Below are positions 1 through 8,382 of a DNA stretch of 40,910 nucleotides, piece by piece. Under the pieces are notes generated by a model that saw only the letters and a program-made list of their open reading frames with translations, was not told the origin of the DNA and made no database searches. A program made the position numbers and the translations under genes. The stretch is from the NCBI GenBank assembly GCA_028713995.1, contig JAQTNF010000035.1:1-40910 (forward strand). The letters are read 5' to 3'. Source of the stretch: Deltaproteobacteria bacterium. Lineage in GTDB: Bacteria > Myxococcota_A > Polyangia > JAAYKL01. The stretch's first letter is position 1, and each line of letters starts with the position of its first letter.

Positions 1-621
1 GGCGCGAAGAAAGTAAAGGTCGCGCTCGAATCTCTGAAAGCCGGCGACCGCTGTCCCGAATGCGAGCGCGGAAAACTGTACGTGCACCCGCCGTCCGTTC
101 TGGTGCGCGTGACGGGCATCGCGCCGCTCGCGGCGATCGCGTATGAGCTCGAAAGGCTGCGGTGCAACGCGTGCGGCGAGGTGTTCACGGTGAAAGCGCC
201 GGAGGGAATCGGCGAGGCGAAGTACGACGAGAGCGCGACGGCGATGATCGCTCTCCTCAAGTACGGTTGCGGCATGCCGTTCAATCGCCTCGAGCTTCTG
301 GAGCAGGAGCTCGGCATCCCGCTGCCCGCATCGACGCAATGGGAGGTCGTCGCGCCCGCGGCCGCCAAGCTCGAGCCGGTATTCACGGAGCTCATCCGCG
401 CTGCGGCCCAGGGCGACGTGCTGCACAACGACGACACGCGGGCGAAGGTCCTCATGAGCTTCATCCACACCTGCGAGCTCAACGACATCAATCCGTTCGA
501 CTCCCTCGTCGCGATGCTGCGCCACTTAGCCGATGTCGAGGAATCCCCCGAGGACTGGTTGCCCTGGAACTATCACCTCGCCCTCGCCGAGCTCGACGCG
601 ATCGCCGCAACCCACGACTGA
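1..621 (+). pseudogene. IS66-family transposase, internally deleted, 5' end outside window
   Basis: The frame is open from base 1, so the start lies outside the window. Visible parts in order are a zinc-finger-like region (CPEC at codons 18-21, CNACG near codon 56), the central lead-in with YDESATAMIALLKYG, and the HNDDT motif carrying the first catalytic Asp of IS66 transposases. Two or three residues later the protein jumps straight to the family's C-terminal tail (SFIHTCELNDINPFD, then WLPWNYHLALAEL). The roughly 200 residues normally between these points, with the remaining DDE residues, are absent although the frame is kept. The product should be inactive as a transposase. No terminal repeat could be recognised in the bases after the stop. 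The family call rests on recalled motifs. Either this is a genuine deletion derivative or an assembly collapse. Confidence 0.85.
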
Positions 622-854
622 CAGCGTTCGTGTCGACTTTTGCGAGGCGCGACATGCCTGCCGAAAACTCACCGCCCGTCGCCTTCAATCCCCGTCGCCC
701 GTCGTCGATCGCACGTCCTGATCCTTCGATTCATCCTCGAAGGCCCAGAGCAAGCTGGCTCCTCCTTTGACCGCTGTGCAGGGACGCCCACACCAGCGTG
801 CGGGGGTTCTCCGAAATATTGACTACAGAGCCGCGGCAGCCGCGGCAGCGGATC

Positions 855-881
855 TTGACCCGTCCCGGGTTTTCTTCTAAT
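855..881 (+). promoter_or_regulatory. Probable sigma-70 promoter for tRNA-Met
   Basis: A TTGACC -35 box (855-860) and a TCTAAT -10 box (876-881) are separated by 15 bases, slightly short of ideal. The tRNA begins 27 bases after the -10 box. A duplicated 9-mer CCGCGGCAG lies just upstream (831-848). Confidence 0.5.
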
Positions 882-908
882 CAGGACTCCGCGCCGGATG
901 GCGCCTCT

Positions 909-982
909 GGCAGGGTAGCTCAGCTGGCTAGAGCGGCGGATTCATAACCCGCAGGTCGGGAGTTCGAGTCTCCCCCCCGCCA
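909..982 (+). tRNA. tRNA-Met, anticodon CAT
   Basis: The cloverleaf folds by eye: acceptor 909-915 with 975-981, D stem 918-921 with 931-934, anticodon stem 936-940 with 948-952, and a perfect T stem 958-962 with 970-974. The anticodon CAT is at 943-945. CCA is not encoded (the bases after the discriminator are CGA). There are two A-C mismatches, at acceptor pair 4-69 (912/978) and at the closing anticodon pair 31-39 (940/948). CAT could also belong to a lysidine-modified tRNA-Ile2, but the GGCxGGG acceptor resembles elongator tRNA-Met. Confidence 0.88.
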
Positions 983-1006
983 CGAAAGAAGGATACAAGC
1001 GAAGCG

Positions 1007-1031
1007 GGCGGCGGTCGAAAGCCGCCTTTTT
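1007..1031 (+). terminator. Rho-independent terminator between tRNA-Met and metG
   Basis: The stem GGCGGC (1007-1012) pairs with GCCGCC (1021-1026) around an eight-base loop, followed by five T (1027-1031). It ends only 18 bases before the metG ATG. It therefore probably ends the tRNA transcript, and could also attenuate read-through into metG. Confidence 0.7.
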
Positions 1032-1048
1032 CGTTTGTGGAGGTCGAC

Positions 1049-3037
1049 ATGAGCCGAGTCTACTTCACGACACCCATCTATTACGTCAACGCCGAGCCGC
1101 ACATCGGGCACCTCTACACCACAGTGCTGGCCGACACGCTCAAGCGCTTCCACAAGCTCATGGGCGACGACGTGTACTTCCTGACCGGCACCGACGAGCA
1201 CGGCGAGAAGATCGCCGAGGTGGCGGCCAGGCAAGGCATCACCCCGCAGGAGCTCGTCGACCGGGTCTCGGGCGTGTTCGAGGGCACGTGGAAGCAGATC
1301 GGCCTCGACAACGACGACTTCATCCGCACCACCTCGGTGCGGCACAAGCAGTACGTGCAGGAGATCCTTCAGCGGGTCAAGGACTCGGGCGACATCTACT
1401 TCGGCGAGTACAAGGGCCTGTACTGTGTGGGTTGCGAGCGGCACATGAACCTCTCGGAGCTCGTGGACGGCAAGTGCCCGGACCATCAGGTCGCGCCCAA
1501 GGAGGTCAAGGAAGAGAACTACTTCTTCCGCATGGGCAAGTACCAGCAATTGCTCGTCGACCACATCGAGAAGAACCCGACATGGATCCGTCCCGAGCGC
1601 TTCCGCAACGAGGTGCTGGCGTTCCTCAAGGCGCCCCTCGATGATCTGTGCATCTCCAGGCCCAAGACGCGCCTCACGTGGGGCATCGATTTACCCTTCG
1701 ACGATCGGTTCGTCACCTATGTGTGGTTCGACGCGCTCCTCAATTATCCATCCGCGCTCAAACGGACGAAGGACGGCAGGGATCTCTTCGAGCGCTACTG
1801 GCCGCACTGCAACCACCTCATCGCCAAGGACATCCTCAAGACCCACGCCATCTACTGGCCGACCATGCTCATGGCCGCGGGCCTCCCGCTCTTCAAGCAG
1901 ATCGACGTGCACGGCTACTGGCTCTCGGGCGAGACCAAGATGGCCAAGAGCCTCGGCAACGTGGTGCGGCCGCTCGCCTTCGACAAGCGCTTTGAGAAGG
2001 AGGGGGGTATCGAGAGCCTGCGCTACTTCTTCTTCCGCGAGATGAAGTTCGGCCAGGACGCCGGCTTCACGTACGAGCTCTTTGTCGAGCGCTACAATTC
2101 GGATCTGGCCAACGGGCTGGGCAACCTGCTCTCGAGGGTGGCGTCCATCGCCAAGAAGAACCTGGGGGGCGTCGTTCCAGGCCGGCGGCATACCTTCGGC
2201 GAGCGCGAATCCAAGGTGGAGGAGTTCGCGAGGGAGGTCGTGGAGCGCTATCCGGCGTACTTCGAGGAACGCCAGTTCCACACCGCCATCGAGGAGATCC
2301 GAAAGCTCCTCGCGGTCGGCGACGGGTACATCAACGACCAGGAGCCTTGGCGCCTGGCGCGCGACGAAGCCAAGAGGACGGACCTCGAGCGGGTGCTGTA
2401 CACCGGTCTCGAGGTCGTGCGTCTGGCCGCGATCCTGCTCTCCCCGATCATGCCGCGCAAGTGCGCCGAGATCCTGGCATTCCTCGGTGAAACGCGACCG
2501 CTCGACGGGTCGATCCCCTTTGCGGAGCTGGCCGCCTGGGGCGAGCTGCGAGCCGGGCACGGGCTCGGCGAGGTGATCCCCACGTTCCCGCGCATCGACG
2601 AGAAGAGACTCAAGGACATCGCACCCGCGAACGCCGAGCCTGGTGAGCCCGGTGGCGGGGCCGGATCCCCGACACGGCAGGATCTCAAGCCCCCCAAACC
2701 CGAGATCACCATTGACGACTTCGGGAAGATCGACCTGCGCGTGGGAGTGGTCCGCGCGGCGGGTGAGGTGGAAGGGGCCAGGAAGCTCCTCAGGCTCGAG
2801 GTTGACCTGGGCGAGAGCAAGCCGCGCCAGATCTTCGCGGGCATCCGCGCCGCTTATCCAGATCCGTCCGTGCTGGTCGGAAGACGGGTGGTCGTCGTGG
2901 CCAACCTGAAGCCACGTCAGATGAAGTTCGGTCTCTCGCAGGGCATGGTTCTCGCCGGCCACGACGAAAACGACACGCGCCTCGGGACGGCCATGTTCGT
3001 CGACGGCGACCTCAAGCCGGGCGACGCGGTCACCTGA
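1049..3037 (+). CDS. metG: Methionyl-tRNA synthetase with C-terminal tRNA-binding domain
   Basis: This class I synthetase (662 aa, cytoplasmic) charges tRNA-Met with methionine. The Rossmann catalytic core has the HIGH motif at residues 18-21 and a KMSKS-type loop, KMAKS, at 297-301. A zinc-knuckle insert shows C126-x2-C129 followed by a CPDH element. The last roughly 110 residues (from about 553) form a Trbp111/EMAP-like tRNA-binding domain, recognisable by [15 protein letters not shown] and SQGMVLA. The ATG at 1049 is chosen because GGAGG lies six bases upstream; an in-frame GTG at 1037 has no such site. The tRNA-Met gene ends 66 bases upstream with a terminator between. Length and motifs are complete for the family. 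Confidence 0.97.
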   Translation: MSRVYFTTPIYYVNAEPHIGHLYTTVLADTLKRFHKLMGDDVYFLTGTDEHGEKIAEVAARQGITPQELVDRVSGVFEGTWKQIGLDNDDFIRTTSVRHKQYVQEILQRVKDSGDIYFGEYKGLYCVGCERHMNLSELVDGKCPDHQVAPKEVKEENYFFRMGKYQQLLVDHIEKNPTWIRPERFRNEVLAFLKAPLDDLCISRPKTRLTWGIDLPFDDRFVTYVWFDALLNYPSALKRTKDGRDLFERYWPHCNHLIAKDILKTHAIYWPTMLMAAGLPLFKQIDVHGYWLSGETKMAKSLGNVVRPLAFDKRFEKEGGIESLRYFFFREMKFGQDAGFTYELFVERYNSDLANGLGNLLSRVASIAKKNLGGVVPGRRHTFGERESKVEEFAREVVERYPAYFEERQFHTAIEEIRKLLAVGDGYINDQEPWRLARDEAKRTDLERVLYTGLEVVRLAAILLSPIMPRKCAEILAFLGETRPLDGSIPFAELAAWGELRAGHGLGEVIPTFPRIDEKRLKDIAPANAEPGEPGGGAGSPTRQDLKPPKPEITIDDFGKIDLRVGVVRAAGEVEGARKLLRLEVDLGESKPRQIFAGIRAAYPDPSVLVGRRVVVVANLKPRQMKFGLSQGMVLAGHDENDTRLGTAMFVDGDLKPGDAVT

Positions 3038-3061
3038 AGGGAAAGGGTTGCGCGATCCGGG

Positions 3062-3658
3062 TCAGCGGGCCTTTTCGAGCACGATCAACCGGTAGAGCTT
3101 GTACCCGACTTCCTCTTGTCCGGCCGTGTAAAGCACCTCGGTGAGGAGGCGGTAGGGCGTGCCCTTGTCGGCGATGATCGTCAGTGCGCCTTCGAATGGC
3201 TGGTTCTTCGTCTTGGCGAGCAGCTTGTAGTACTTCGCCCGGCCCTCAAGGGAGGCGAGGAGCGGCCGGATGATGAGGGAATTCGTGTCGCCGCCCTGCT
3301 TGTCGGCTGCGTCCACGGCTCCCCGCTTGACCCCGGCCACGGGTTCACCGTCGACGAGCAGCGAGCTCTTGGTGATCGTCACCGAGACCGACTCCGCCAC
3401 TTTGACCGCGGTCGCGGAGCTCGGCAGTGCGAGCTGATCGGACATTTGCACGTTCTGGGTCTTCGACGTGAAGTCCACGAGCATGAAAACGAGCAGAATC
3501 GTCATCATGTCCATCATGGCGGTGATGTTCAGGAACTCGACGTCATCCGTGGAATGACCCCGACGCAGACGCATGATTGCCCGCCGGTCGGCGCGCTTCA
3601 TGGCTTCGATGTCGACCGAGGGAGGGGGGGGGACCTTCTTGGGCTGTTCAGTGTCCAT
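3062..3658 (-). CDS. ExbD/TolR-family protein (second copy)
   Basis: This 198-residue protein has a charged N-terminal cytoplasmic segment, one transmembrane helix (about residues 45-65, with DMMTILLVFMLVDF) preceded by NITAMMDM, and a periplasmic domain with the ExbD pattern VSVTITKSSLLVDG. In ExbB-ExbD and TolQ-TolR systems such proteins pair with the channel subunit and use an Asp in or near the helix to couple proton flow to work in the envelope. The ATG at 3658 is preferred to a TTG at 3661. It is the last gene of the minus-strand cluster, 12 bases after the other ExbD gene. One TolQ-like plus two TolR-like genes matches the Myxococcus AglR-AglQ-AglS set, so a gliding or envelope motor is an inference. 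Confidence 0.85.
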   Translation of the reverse strand: MDTEQPKKVPPPPSVDIEAMKRADRRAIMRLRRGHSTDDVEFLNITAMMDMMTILLVFMLVDFTSKTQNVQMSDQLALPSSATAVKVAESVSVTITKSSLLVDGEPVAGVKRGAVDAADKQGGDTNSLIIRPLLASLEGRAKYYKLLAKTKNQPFEGALTIIADKGTPYRLLTEVLYTAGQEEVGYKLYRLIVLEKAR

Positions 3659-3670
3659 CAAAGGCTCGCC

Positions 3671-4237
3671 TCATTGGATGCCGGTGCTGAACAGCACCTT
3701 GGGAAACAGGGGGTTCTTGTCCGGTCCCGCGCGCAGGACGTCCATGACCCCGATGATGGTCTCGTACGGGATGTCCGGGTTGGCGGAGAGAATGGCGCTC
3801 TCCTCCTTGGCGAACCGCAGCTTGATCTTCACGAGAAGGCTTTGCAGCTTGGTGAAGTCGTAGCGGCCGTCCGCGGCCATGGGAACAGTCGGGAGCTTGC
3901 CCGGGATGTCGTCCTGGTACACAACGCCCAAGGCGCCATCCGAGCCGGCCACGGTGAACCCCTTGCCAGTAATCGTCACGGTCAGGTTGAGGGGCGGTTT
4001 TTCGTCCTTCTTGTCGTCGGCTCCCCCCGAGGACTGCGAGTACTCGGGAAGCACGACCTCGATGTTCGCCACGGTGAGCATGGCCTGGGCCGTAACGATG
4101 AGGAACATGAGGATGTTGGTGACGATATCGAGGTACGGGACAAGATTGATCTCTCCGCCGCCATCCTCCAAAGCTGACTCCAGGCGCTCACGCTCGCGGC
4201 GCAGCCGCTTGCGGCCCGAAGCCGTCATCGCTGTCAT
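3671..4237 (-). CDS. ExbD/TolR-family protein (first copy)
   Basis: This protein of about 188 residues has a basic N-terminus rich in Arg/Glu, then EINLVPYLDIVTNILMFLIV. The Asp in that helix fits the proton-coupling position of ExbD/TolR. A periplasmic domain of about 130 residues follows. The start ATG (4237-4235) overlaps the TGA of the upstream TolQ-like gene as ATGA, which suggests translational coupling and a fixed subunit ratio. A second in-frame ATG lies nine bases further on. It differs considerably from the neighbouring ExbD, so the two probably form a heteromeric stator rather than being a recent duplication. Confidence 0.85.
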   Translation of the reverse strand: MTAMTASGRKRLRRERERLESALEDGGGEINLVPYLDIVTNILMFLIVTAQAMLTVANIEVVLPEYSQSSGGADDKKDEKPPLNLTVTITGKGFTVAGSDGALGVVYQDDIPGKLPTVPMAADGRYDFTKLQSLLVKIKLRFAKEESAILSANPDIPYETIIGVMDVLRAGPDKNPLFPKVLFSTGIQ

Positions 4238-4899
4238 CGCTGACCCTCGGCCGGAGCTCCCTGCTGTCCCTCCCACTTGCGGGATTCCTCGACGAGGGTG
4301 TTCTCGAGCTTGAGCGCGAACGCGTCGAGCTCACCCTGGAGCTTCTTCGAGACGCCGGACAAGAACATGTGGCCAATCATGCACGTGACCGCGATGGCGA
4401 GACCCAGCGCGGTGTTGTTCATGGCCTCTGAGATACCTTCCGACAGCATTTTCGCGCGGTCGGCCGGGTTGGCAGTGCCAAGGCTGGCGAAGGTCTTGAT
4501 GAGGCCGACGATGGTGCCGAGCAGCCCAAGCAGGGTTCCGATGTTGGCGAGCGACCAGAGCGCCGCGATCCTCTTCTTCAGCTCAGGTGTGATGTCAACC
4601 AGGGTCTCCTCGATTGCCGTGGATATGGCGGCCTCACCCTTGTGGAAGTAGATCAGGCCGGCTTTGGCGACCCGCGCGACCGGCGCCGAGGACGCGGAGC
4701 AGAGCTTGACCGCTCGCGTGACATTGTTGGCGCCGACGAGCTTGCGGATCTGCTCCAGGAGTGCCTGTGCTTTCACTTGGTAACGCAGCAGGAAATAGAT
4801 GGTGCGTTCGGCAATGATCGCCACGACGACAATCGACGTGACGAGATTGACGTACATGAAGGGTCCCCCCTTCGCGAAGAATTCGGCAATCCCATGCAT
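4234..4899 (-). CDS. MotA/TolQ/ExbB-family proton channel protein (AglR-like)
   Basis: This 221-residue protein has three predicted transmembrane segments: near residues 14-36, and a pair around 112-140 and 165-190. The signature LWSLANIGTLLGLLGTIVG and the following NNTALGLAIAV are typical of the TolQ/ExbB core. It should form the inner-membrane proton channel that energises the two downstream ExbD/TolR proteins. The ATG has GAGGAG upstream. A 137-base gap separates it from the HEAT-like lipoprotein gene on the same strand. The exact system (Tol-Pal, TonB or Agl/Glt gliding) cannot be decided from sequence alone. Two TolR partners and no tolA, tolB or pal here favour an Agl-like role. Confidence 0.88.
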   Translation of the reverse strand: MHGIAEFFAKGGPFMYVNLVTSIVVVAIIAERTIYFLLRYQVKAQALLEQIRKLVGANNVTRAVKLCSASSAPVARVAKAGLIYFHKGEAAISTAIEETLVDITPELKKRIAALWSLANIGTLLGLLGTIVGLIKTFASLGTANPADRAKMLSEGISEAMNNTALGLAIAVTCMIGHMFLSGVSKKLQGELDAFALKLENTLVEESRKWEGQQGAPAEGQR

Positions 4900-5036
4900 A
4901 TCTCAACTCCTCGGCTGAAACGGCCCCGTTTTGTTTTGAAAACACTCGCTAGTAACGAGCTTTTCCCCCTTTGTCAACAGTGCAACCCGGCTGGGGACGG
5001 CTAGATTGCGCAAAGCGAATGCGATCCGTCTCCACG

Positions 5037-6893
5037 TCACTTCGTGCGGGCCTTGAGATGGCCGAGAAACGCTTCCACCAAGCGTGCGCGATCTTTGTAT
5101 GCCTGTTGTGACACGAAGCCCTGGCGCACTTGCTCCGCCCGTTCGATCAGGACCTTGTCCCCGTTGGGTGTGAGCCGGTCGAGGGCAAACAGGTTGGCCT
5201 CGAGAGCGGCCATCACCGGGTTGTCGAGCACCTTGGCGAGTGCCTCGACGACCTGCTTGCTCTTGCCCGCATCACCGCGCGCCAATCGATAGGCTCCGTA
5301 GATTGCGGCCTCCATGTTCGGGTTGTCCTTGACCGTCGCGGCCTGCAGGAAGCACCCGACATCTTTGCCGCACTTCTTGGCGAAGCTGATCTCATCCATG
5401 TAAGTCTTGATACGATTCTTGAGAGTATTGCAGTCGCCTTCGGCCTTCTTCTTCTCATCCGGGTCGGCGTCCTCCGGGAAGCGTTCCAAGATCATCTTCT
5501 TGCAATCGATCTTGTCGTGCTCCTCCTTCATAACGGCCCGGAACTCGTCGCCGCACATGATTCCGCCGTAGTAGAAGACCTTGTCGCGCAAGGCCTCGCT
5601 GCCGGTCTTGGCGACATCGAGCAGGAGCGGGCAGGAGTCCTCGGGGTACTGTAGGTATCCGATGGCCCGCAGGAATCCGACGGCTTCCTCCACTGTCACG
5701 TCCAGCTCGAGCTTGCCGCCCTTACCCTTCTTCAGCTTGAAGCGCTCCTTAATCACATCGAGAACCGGCTTGTGGCCGAGCTGGGAAAGCGCGACCGCGG
5801 CCCAGTTGCGCCGCCACGTGGCCCATCCTGCGGCATCGAACTTCTGGGCTCCCTCTCCCCTTTCGGCGGACACCTTGTCCACATCGTCCGGATCGTTGTG
5901 GTTGAGCTCCGCGGTGAGGAACTCGATGACCTTTGGTGTCGAGTAGTTCAACAGACCGAGGAAGTCGATCGACTGCTGCAGGGGCCACACCGGGACCTTC
6001 AGCATCGGATCGGCCTGGAGCTCTTCCTTGAAAAAGTCGTTGAAAGCCGCGTCCTTGCCCCTCGCGAACTTCATGATCGCTTCGACCACCGCGTTGCGAT
6101 CCGGAATCTGCTGCAAGCTGACAAACGCGAACGGGCCGAGGCCGACCTTCTGAACCTCGCCCATCATGGCGATCGCGCGGATGAGCGTGGGAATGGAAGC
6201 CGAGTCGCCGATCTGTCCGAGGCCCTTCACCGCCTTCATGTTGAGCCGGAGATCCTGCATGGTGTCGCGCGTATCCGCGATTGCGTCCAACACTTCGACG
6301 ACCTTGGTCCGTTCGGGTGCGGTCGGATTCTTGAGCAGAATGGAAATTGACGTGTTGACGACCGCTTCCTCGATCTCGTTCTCCCGGTTCGTGAACGGGC
6401 TATTGCCGCGGATGGTGCGATCAGCCACGAGGCTTTCGTGCGCCGCGAGGAGCTTGGGCAACGCCTCGACCACGCCGCTGCGACCCAGGGCGTTCGCCGA
6501 GATGATGAAGATCTGCTGGTCATATGACCGCCCGAGGACAATGCCATCAAGGAAAATTTCGTTGGCCAGCGGGTTGCCCATCTGTGAAAGGAGCTTGATG
6601 ATCTCGAGCCTGTTGACCCGATCCCGGTTCATTCCCTTGTAGATCTTGCTGAGCTCCGGAACGACCTTGTCCGTGTAGGCCTTCACCTCGGGCGCGGAAA
6701 CGCTGCCGTTGGCCGCCTGCTTCAGCCGGCCGAAGGCCTCGGAGATCTTCTTCAATGCAAGCTCGCGCCCTTGCCTTTGGGAAACCTTCTCCACCCAATA
6801 CAGCGGGTCGTTCTCATCTCTCCCGCACCCGACGGCAGCGAAGCTGACGCCAACGAACGTCAAAAGGAGAAACGCAACGGAAAATCTCTTCAT
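5037..6893 (-). CDS. HEAT-repeat-like lipoprotein in the TolQ/TolR cluster
   Basis: This 618-residue protein starts at the ATG at 6893, supported by GAGGG upstream; an in-frame extension to 6962 has no support. Residues 1-23 are a signal peptide ending in AAVGC, a slightly unusual lipobox. The mature protein is almost entirely helical, with repeated segments such as VEALPKLLAAHE, ASIPTLIRAIAMMG and RDKVFYYGGIMCGDEF, consistent with HEAT/armadillo-like repeats. Paired Cys occur in the C-terminal third. It follows the Pro/Gly-rich membrane protein gene by 65 bases and precedes the TolQ-like gene, so it may be a periplasmic scaffold for that motor. No enzymatic motif is seen. Confidence 0.75.
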   Translation of the reverse strand: MKRFSVAFLLLTFVGVSFAAVGCGRDENDPLYWVEKVSQRQGRELALKKISEAFGRLKQAANGSVSAPEVKAYTDKVVPELSKIYKGMNRDRVNRLEIIKLLSQMGNPLANEIFLDGIVLGRSYDQQIFIISANALGRSGVVEALPKLLAAHESLVADRTIRGNSPFTNRENEIEEAVVNTSISILLKNPTAPERTKVVEVLDAIADTRDTMQDLRLNMKAVKGLGQIGDSASIPTLIRAIAMMGEVQKVGLGPFAFVSLQQIPDRNAVVEAIMKFARGKDAAFNDFFKEELQADPMLKVPVWPLQQSIDFLGLLNYSTPKVIEFLTAELNHNDPDDVDKVSAERGEGAQKFDAAGWATWRRNWAAVALSQLGHKPVLDVIKERFKLKKGKGGKLELDVTVEEAVGFLRAIGYLQYPEDSCPLLLDVAKTGSEALRDKVFYYGGIMCGDEFRAVMKEEHDKIDCKKMILERFPEDADPDEKKKAEGDCNTLKNRIKTYMDEISFAKKCGKDVGCFLQAATVKDNPNMEAAIYGAYRLARGDAGKSKQVVEALAKVLDNPVMAALEANLFALDRLTPNGDKVLIERAEQVRQGFVSQQAYKDRARLVEAFLGHLKARTK

Positions 6894-6958
6894 GCACCGA
6901 CCCTCGCTGTTATGCGCGTTGAATGCGCCGGTTGTAAAACCACAGAACGGACAGCCAA

Positions 6959-8158
6959 TCACTTGGCCGCGGGTGCCGCGCCAGCGCTCCCTCTCTGGTT
7001 CTGGGAAGCGTAGTCCTCAAACTCCGCTTCCGGATCCGGAGAAGCCAGCGCAGCCGGATCCTGCGAGGCGAGCTCGGCGAGCTTCCTCATCAAACCGGTC
7101 TGCTCGTCGCGCATGGTCTTCATCTGGGTCGCCATCTCGTCGAGACGTCGGATATATGCATCGAACTGCGGCCGAACCGCGCCCGCCAGGAGCCCGCTCT
7201 TGGCCTCCGGCGCGATCTCCACCACGTAGTCCCCCGGCGACTTGGACAATACGCCGTCATCGCCTTCCTCGGACGGGTTGTAGAGCTCCCGCTTCTCACC
7301 CGCCGCGTCGGGCGCGGCCTTGACCGGATAGATGGACTTTTCGCCCTTCTGTTCGACCGGGCCGAGGTATGCGACGTTGCCCACCAGCTTGTTGCCTTCC
7401 TTCTTGTCTCGCGCAAAGGCGACGCCGTAGGAGCCCATGAAGATCTTCTCAAACTTGCCCTTGAAAGTCTTGAGGGCCGCCTCGTCCGCGAGCGTCTTCT
7501 GGCGGTGCAGGGCCGTCATCCGATAAAGCGCCGACCATTTGACGAGGTAGGCCGAGAGATTGAGCACCACCGGGCGTCCGAAGCTCCTGTAGCTGCGTTC
7601 GGTGAACAGCTGCGGGTGAATCGGGTTCTCCTTAACGTTGTTGGCCAGGAACTCGATGTGCCTGGGGTCGTATTGATGCTTGCCGGCACGGAGAATCGCC
7701 GCATTGATCACGGCGTCGAGCTCATCGAAAAGTTTCGCCGCACGCTCGACCTCGAACTGCACAATCAGGCAATCGCGCAACGACTCATTGAGCTGAACCC
7801 GATCGCTCCAGGCGTTCCCCATGTTGAAGCCGAAAAAGGCCACGCCGACGGCGAGGAGCCCCAAAACGATCATCCTGGGCGTGCGCGATATCGCGCCGGA
7901 TGCATCGCCGGAAACATCGACCGAATGATCGGGCGGCGGCTCCGGAGACAGCTTCTGCGGCTGTTGCATGAATGGCGGCGCGCCCCCGCCGGCGAACGGC
8001 GCCGGAGCGCCCGAGGGCTTTGCGGTAAAACCCGGAAGGGGCATGTTGGCCGGCCGCGCGCCGACGCCGGGAAGCGGCGCCGGACCGGGTGCCCGACCGA
8101 GACCGGGAAGGCCTCCGGGAAGCTTGTTGTCGCCTTGCGGGTTCTTTGGGTCGCTCAA
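6959..8158 (-). CDS. Pro/Gly-rich single-pass membrane protein, first gene of the TolQ/TolR cluster
   Basis: This 399-residue protein uses a TTG start supported by GGAGG eight bases upstream. The first roughly 90 residues are Pro/Gly/Ala-rich and disordered (repeated GLPG, PLPG). One transmembrane helix follows at about residues 97-115 (MIVLGLLAVGVAFFGF). The rest is a soluble, mostly helical periplasmic domain with a run of charged heptads near the C-terminus (RRLDEMATQMKTMRDEQ). I do not recognise a named family. A disordered cytoplasmic arm, one helix and a periplasmic domain resembles TonB/TolA/GltG-type transducers in layout only. A promoter lies just upstream (8215-8242), so this gene probably leads the operon. 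Confidence 0.75.
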   Translation of the reverse strand: MSDPKNPQGDNKLPGGLPGLGRAPGPAPLPGVGARPANMPLPGFTAKPSGAPAPFAGGGAPPFMQQPQKLSPEPPPDHSVDVSGDASGAISRTPRMIVLGLLAVGVAFFGFNMGNAWSDRVQLNESLRDCLIVQFEVERAAKLFDELDAVINAAILRAGKHQYDPRHIEFLANNVKENPIHPQLFTERSYRSFGRPVVLNLSAYLVKWSALYRMTALHRQKTLADEAALKTFKGKFEKIFMGSYGVAFARDKKEGNKLVGNVAYLGPVEQKGEKSIYPVKAAPDAAGEKRELYNPSEEGDDGVLSKSPGDYVVEIAPEAKSGLLAGAVRPQFDAYIRRLDEMATQMKTMRDEQTGLMRKLAELASQDPAALASPDPEAEFEDYASQNQRGSAGAAPAAK

Positions 8159-8214
8159 AGTGTGTACCTCCGTCCGCCGATCGCAACCATTAACAAACCT
8201 TGAAGCCGACAGAC

Positions 8215-8242
8215 ATTACAGATACTCGTTCTCTTGTGTCAA
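8215..8242 (-). promoter_or_regulatory. Sigma-70 promoter for the minus-strand TolQ/TolR cluster
   Basis: Reading the minus strand, a perfect TTGACA (-35, plus coordinates 8237-8242) is followed after 16 bases by TGTAAT (-10, 8215-8220). The TTG start of the first gene is 57 bases further on. This is the clearest promoter in the window. Confidence 0.7.
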
Positions 8243-8382
8243 GGTGCCCATGGGCTCGAAGTGACCCGACTCGGTGCCAGGGGGCGGAGCCGTTGAACCT
8301 CCAGAGATCGAGGTGTCCGAAATATTGTATTAAGGCAAATTGGAGCCGGCGTGGAAAAAATGGGATCTCGCGTCGGGATGGA

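Noticed and set aside
810-8327. Shared 12-mer TCCGAAATATTG at 810-821 and 8316-8327
   Set aside because: Many repeated 12-mers are expected by chance in 41 kb, and the flanks do not match.
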